Assembly: GCA_016297405.1 (NCBI GenBank) | Contig: JAEDGP010000080.1 | Location: 1-8,428, forward strand | DNA length: 8,428 nucleotides | DNA from: Treponema sp. | Lineage (GTDB): Bacteria; Spirochaetota; Spirochaetia; Treponematales; Treponemataceae | Reading direction: 5' to 3' | Shown: piece after piece, positions 6,333 to 8,428 of the stretch | Numbering within the stretch: position 1 is the first letter of the stretch | How the letters are laid out: every line of letters begins with the position of its first letter | Made by a program: the position numbers and the translations under genes | The notes under the pieces: model-generated | Seen by the model: the letters and a program-made list of their open reading frames with translations, nothing else | Databases searched by the model: none | Told to the model about the DNA's origin: nothing

Positions 6333-6362
6333 TTGCCCATTAATGTGGGAAAGTGTTAAAAT
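6333..6362 (+). promoter_or_regulatory. Candidate promoter of the small HTH ORF with an embedded imperfect palindrome
   Basis: TTGCCC (6333-6338) as a weak -35 and TAAAAT (6357-6362) as -10 are 18 bp apart, 28 bp upstream of the ATG at 6390. The near-palindrome TTGCCCATTAATGTGGGAA (6333-6351) fills the -35 and most of the spacer: CATTAATG is a perfect 8-bp core flanked by CC and GGG, with one extra T. A regulator, possibly the encoded peptide itself, could bind here. The rest of the gap (6244-6332) shows no gene or clear structure. Confidence 0.4.
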
Positions 6363-6389
6363 ATAGAAAATGATAAAAGAGGTTTTTTT

Positions 6390-6539
6390 ATGACATTAGA
6401 AGAATCAATTCAGCTTGCAGTTCAGCTTATTCAGGAAGGTGAGCTTGCAGAAGATGAAATTGCAGAAAAAACAGGTCTTACTATAAGAACAGTGGATGAA
6501 CTTCGTATTCAGTGCATTCAGGATGACATGAATTCGTAA
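6390..6539 (+). CDS. Small (49 aa) helix-turn-helix-like protein
   Basis: The 49-codon ORF MTLEESIQLAVQ...DDMNS runs from ATG 6390 to TAA 6537-6539. It is supported by a good ribosome binding site, AGAGG (6378-6382), 7 nt before the ATG, and by in-frame TAA at 6357 that rules out a longer N-terminus. Residues 4-18 form an amphipathic helix. Residues about 21-41, AEDEIAEKTGLTIRTVDELR plus IQ, read as a helix-turn-helix (EIAEKTGL, turn, IRTVDELR) like those of sigma region 4 or resolvase tails. The pattern also recalls the C-terminal tail of Rpn-type (PD-D/E-XK) recombination-promoting proteins, but there is no nuclease domain here. At this size it would need to dimerise to bind DNA. The next ORF continues in the same frame after the TAA. 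Its function is not known. Confidence 0.6.
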   Translation: MTLEESIQLAVQLIQEGELAEDEIAEKTGLTIRTVDELRIQCIQDDMNS

Positions 6540-6545
6540 AAGATT

Positions 6546-6737
6546 ATGGATGATTCTGAATATTACCAGATGATGCGAAATCAATATTCCCATACCCATG
6601 ACATCAAGAAGAACAAGCGGTTTGAATATACTTCGTGGAAAACACGTCAGGGAAGGGAAGATGCCCAGATGCTTTTGGAAAAAGATTCTGAGCATTTGAA
6701 CCAGTCCAGTCTTGAGTCAAATGAAGAGGAATCGTAG
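6546..6737 (+). CDS. Small (63 aa) charged hypothetical protein, in frame with the upstream HTH ORF
   Basis: This is a very hydrophilic 63-aa peptide with no signal sequence or membrane segment. It has aromatic residues near the start (EYYQMMRNQY), a basic middle (DIKKNKRFEYTSWKTRQGRE, about 19-38) and an acidic, Ser/Asn-rich end (QSSLESNEEES). I do not recognise it. The ATG comes only 6 nt after the TAA of the 49-aa ORF and in the same frame, with no convincing Shine-Dalgarno. It may therefore be translated by reinitiation, by readthrough of that TAA, or it may be the second half of one gene split by a nonsense change. Its amino-acid composition looks like a real protein rather than a random frame, but the ORF is short. 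The pncB promoter starts 5 bp after its stop. Confidence 0.5.
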   Translation: MDDSEYYQMMRNQYSHTHDIKKNKRFEYTSWKTRQGREDAQMLLEKDSEHLNQSSLESNEEES

Positions 6738-6741
6738 TGTT

Positions 6742-6770
6742 TTGACACTATATGCAATTAATATTATTAT
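6742..6770 (+). promoter_or_regulatory. Promoter of pncB
   Basis: A perfect -35 TTGACA (6742-6747), an exact 17-bp spacer and TATTAT (6765-6770, one mismatch). The predicted +1 is near 6777, giving a 72-nt untranslated leader before the ATG at 6849. It begins almost at the stop of the preceding small ORF. Confidence 0.75.
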
Positions 6771-6782
6771 TTAGCAATTAAT
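6754..6782 (+). repeat. Direct repeat GCAATTAAT x2 spanning the pncB promoter; candidate operator
   Basis: GCAATTAAT occurs at 6754-6762 (inside the -35/-10 spacer) and 6774-6782 (over the predicted start). The copies are 20 bp apart start to start, about two helical turns, so a protein could contact both on one face. T-rich similarity continues to the right of each copy. The placement is ideal for repression; the regulator is unknown. Confidence 0.4.
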
Positions 6783-6848
6783 TTTAGGGGACACGCAGGC
6801 TGAAACCGGATGCCGGGAGCAGACTCAAAGAAATCCCGGCGAGGTTTT
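6777..6848 (+). promoter_or_regulatory. Structured 5' leader of pncB
   Basis: The 72-nt leader is clearly richer in GC than its surroundings. GCCGGGA (6812-6818) and TCCCGGC (6834-6840) form a perfect 7-bp stem with a purine-rich 15-nt loop. The stem ends exactly where the ribosome binding site GAGG (6841-6844) begins, 4 nt before the ATG. Upstream, GGGA (6788-6791) or CCGG (6806-6809) could pair with the 3' arm of the stem as an alternative fold. This is the geometry of a translational switch, but I cannot match it to a known riboswitch class, and a simple stabilising hairpin is also possible. Confidence 0.4.
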
Positions 6849-8303
6849 ATGATTAAAAATTATTTTTCCAGCAATGCGTTGTTCACAGATTTTTATGAAC
6901 TTACAATGGCTCAGGGCTATTGGAAAGAGAATATGAATCAGGAAGTCGTTTTCGACATGTTCTTCAGAAGAAATCCCTTCAATGGCGGTTTTTCTGTATT
7001 GGCAGGTAATGAAACTCTTCTTGATGCCCTTACTCAGTTCAGTTTTGGTGATGATGACATTGATTATTTAAGGCAGCAGGGAATTTTTGAAGAAGGTTTT
7101 TTGGAATATCTTCGTAATTTCAAATTTACAGGCGACCTTTATACTATGGACGAAGGAACTGTGATTTTCCCACAGGAACCCCTTGTGCGCATTCATGCAA
7201 ATCTTATCGAAGCTCAAATCATCGAAGGACTTGTTTTGAATATCATTAATTTCCAGAGTCTTATTGCAACAAAAACTGCACGTGTCTGGCTTGCTTCCAA
7301 AAAAGGAGCACTTATGGAGTTTGGTCTGCGTCGTGCTCAAGGTCCTGATGGTGCGATGAGTGCAACCCGTGCTGCATATATTGGTGGAGCTGCAGGAACT
7401 TCTAATACTCTTGCAGGAAAGCTTTATGGTATTCCTGTAATGGGAACAATGGCTCACTCATGGATCATGAGTCACTCAAGTGAGCTTGAAGCATTCCGCG
7501 CCTATGCAAAAATCTATCCTGAAAATTCAGTGTTCCTTATCGATACTTACGATACTTTGAAGTCAGGTATAAAGAATGCAATCATTGCTGGTGGTGAACT
7601 GGTTGAAAAAGGCTACAACTTTGGTGTTCGCCTTGATTCTGGGGATATTTCCTATCTGACAAGGGAAGTTCGCAAAGAACTTGACCGAGCAGGATTCCCT
7701 CAGGCGAAAATCAGCGTTTCCAATGAACTTACAGAAGAAATCATTTCTACTTTGGTAGCAGGTGGCGCTCCAATCAACAGCTGGGGGGTTGGTACTCACA
7801 TGGTAACTGGTGGCAATGAATCTAGTTTTACAGGTGTTTACAAGCTTGCTGCCCGTCATGATAAAGAAAGCGACCAGATGATTGCTGCAATGAAGTTCAG
7901 CGATAATCCTGCAAAAACCACAAATCCTGGCATAAAAAATGTTTTCCGTCTTTATGATGAAAACGGCATGGCTGGTGCTGATATTCTTGCCCTTGATGGG
8001 GAAAAGCTTGAAGAAGGCTGCGAATATCGTTTTTATCATCCAATGGTTGATTATCGCCAGTTCACATTCAAGGCCAGCCGCATTGAGCCGCTTCTTAAAA
8101 AAAGGCTTGAAAAAGGCGTGCGGCTTGTAGAACGCAAAGATGATGCAGTGCAGCTTCGTATAAGCCGCGAAAACATGCAGAAGCAGCTGGCAAGTTTTGA
8201 TGAATCTTACAAGCGCATCTTAAATCCGCATATTTATAAGGTTTCAATCACTGAAAAGCTTAAGGATTTAAAAGTTGAGTTCATCACTAAGAACATTAAA
8301 TAA
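6849..8303 (+). CDS. pncB: Nicotinate phosphoribosyltransferase
   Basis: This 484-aa cytoplasmic enzyme makes nicotinate mononucleotide from nicotinate and PRPP with ATP hydrolysis, the first step of the Preiss-Handler route to NAD. Family motifs are TDFYELTMAQGY (13-24), FFRRNPFNGGFSVLAG shortly after, EFGLRRAQGPDG (157-168), GTMAHSWIMSH (199-209) holding His203, the expected phospho-accepting histidine, GVRLDSGD (259-266) at the phosphoribosyl site, and GVGT (313-316). The length fits the longer bacterial/eukaryotic type rather than the roughly 400-aa E. coli form. I chose ATG 6849, preceded by GAGG and starting four residues before the family N-terminus; an in-frame ATG at 6810 lies inside the leader hairpin and has no ribosome binding site. 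The gene is a single unit with its own promoter and terminator. It is intact, with no missing key residue visible. Confidence 0.96.
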   Translation: MIKNYFSSNALFTDFYELTMAQGYWKENMNQEVVFDMFFRRNPFNGGFSVLAGNETLLDALTQFSFGDDDIDYLRQQGIFEEGFLEYLRNFKFTGDLYTMDEGTVIFPQEPLVRIHANLIEAQIIEGLVLNIINFQSLIATKTARVWLASKKGALMEFGLRRAQGPDGAMSATRAAYIGGAAGTSNTLAGKLYGIPVMGTMAHSWIMSHSSELEAFRAYAKIYPENSVFLIDTYDTLKSGIKNAIIAGGELVEKGYNFGVRLDSGDISYLTREVRKELDRAGFPQAKISVSNELTEEIISTLVAGGAPINSWGVGTHMVTGGNESSFTGVYKLAARHDKESDQMIAAMKFSDNPAKTTNPGIKNVFRLYDENGMAGADILALDGEKLEEGCEYRFYHPMVDYRQFTFKASRIEPLLKKRLEKGVRLVERKDDAVQLRISRENMQKQLASFDESYKRILNPHIYKVSITEKLKDLKVEFITKNIK

Positions 8304-8317
8304 AGAAGCTGACTAAT

Positions 8318-8379
8318 AAAAGGCTGCTGCACGTTCTGCATTTGTCCTGATGCATCTGTATGTGTGGCAGCCTTTTTTT
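8318..8379 (+). terminator. Strong intrinsic terminator of pncB
   Basis: AAAAGGCTGCTGCAC (8318-8332) pairs with GTGTGGCAGCCTTTT (8362-8376): 15 pairs including two G-T wobbles, with a GC-rich core GGCTGC/GCAGCC. Seven T residues follow (8373-8379). The 29-nt apical part holds a further small stem, TGCAT (8337-8341) with ATGCA (8350-8354). It begins 14 bp after the pncB stop. The flanking A-run means it could also work on the minus strand. Confidence 0.88.
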
Positions 8380-8380
8380 A

Positions 8381-8405
8381 TTGAGGGGGTAGTACAAACC
8401 CTCAA
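8381..8405. repeat. Short hairpin of unknown role at the right edge
   Basis: TTGAGGG (8381-8387) and CCCTCAA (8399-8405) are perfect inverted 7-mers around an 11-nt loop, directly after the pncB terminator. The final 23 bases show no start codon with a ribosome binding site. This could be the edge of an intergenic repeat or the downstream end of a minus-strand gene, but the window stops too soon to tell. Confidence 0.35.
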
Positions 8406-8428
8406 AACGGCGAAGTCAAGGCTTTAAG

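Noticed and set aside
6405..6695. Minus-strand 96-aa frame opposite the small ORF pair
   Set aside because: No ribosome binding site, and its residues simply mirror the plus-strand frames, which have better start signals and composition.
6812..6844. H-type pseudoknot hiding the pncB ribosome binding site (loop CTC 6824-6826 with GAG 6841-6843)
   Set aside because: Only three pairs form, and no connecting bases are available to span the 7-bp stem, so the geometry is poor.
6810..6848. A longer pncB reading frame starting at ATG 6810
   Set aside because: The added 13 residues do not fit the family N-terminus, the ATG lies next to the leader hairpin and has no ribosome binding site, while ATG 6849 has GAGG at 4 nt.
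7068..8039. Long minus-strand frames inside pncB
   Set aside because: They are shadows of a strongly recognised gene and show no family motifs or start signals.

Overview
The window looks like chromosomal DNA from a low-GC, host-associated spirochaete, most probably a gut or rumen Treponema. This is an inference from the AT-rich base composition, the Lys/Phe/Glu-rich exported proteins, and the combination of biotin uptake genes with nicotinate salvage. No taxonomic marker gene is present, because the only structural RNA is a partial tRNA.

Layout. Positions 1-53 hold the 5' part of a tRNA-Lys (minus strand, cut by the window edge) with a clear promoter. Next is a minus-strand gene for a small exported protein of unknown function (141-650). 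Divergent from it is a two-gene plus-strand set: an exported protein with a zincin HELFH motif (825-2360) and an exported peptidoglycan-binding-domain protein (2398-3111). A 16-bp perfect inverted repeat separates this set from a complete biotin ECF transporter operon, bioY-bioM-bioN (3215-5276), whose genes overlap by ATGA junctions. The repeat matches a BirA-type operator and also looks like a terminator. A convergent DMT/EamA-family transporter gene (5277-6203, minus) abuts bioN stop to stop. Then come two small plus-strand ORFs in the same frame, separated by one TAA: a 49-aa helix-turn-helix-like peptide and a 63-aa charged peptide. The window ends with pncB (nicotinate phosphoribosyltransferase, 6849-8303), a strong terminator, and an unexplained hairpin sequence at the right edge.

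How the genes work together. BioY, BioM and BioN form one complete transporter (substrate-binding, ATPase and transmembrane coupling subunits), and biotin repression by a BirA-like regulator is predicted from the operator. PncB opens the Preiss-Handler route from nicotinate to NAD. Both systems are for vitamin salvage, which fits a fastidious host-associated organism. The zincin and the peptidoglycan-binding protein are probably co-transcribed cell-envelope proteins of unknown role.

The most informative signals are regulatory: the overlap of operator, terminator and promoter at bioY with an apparently leaderless start; a second near-leaderless start at the DMT gene; direct repeats spanning the pncB promoter plus a structured 72-nt leader; and the small HTH-like ORF pair. 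I found no CRISPR array, insertion sequence, phage module or recognisable defence system. No stretch of more than 300 bases lacks a gene; the longest gaps, 651-824 and 6204-6389, are regulatory and are described below.
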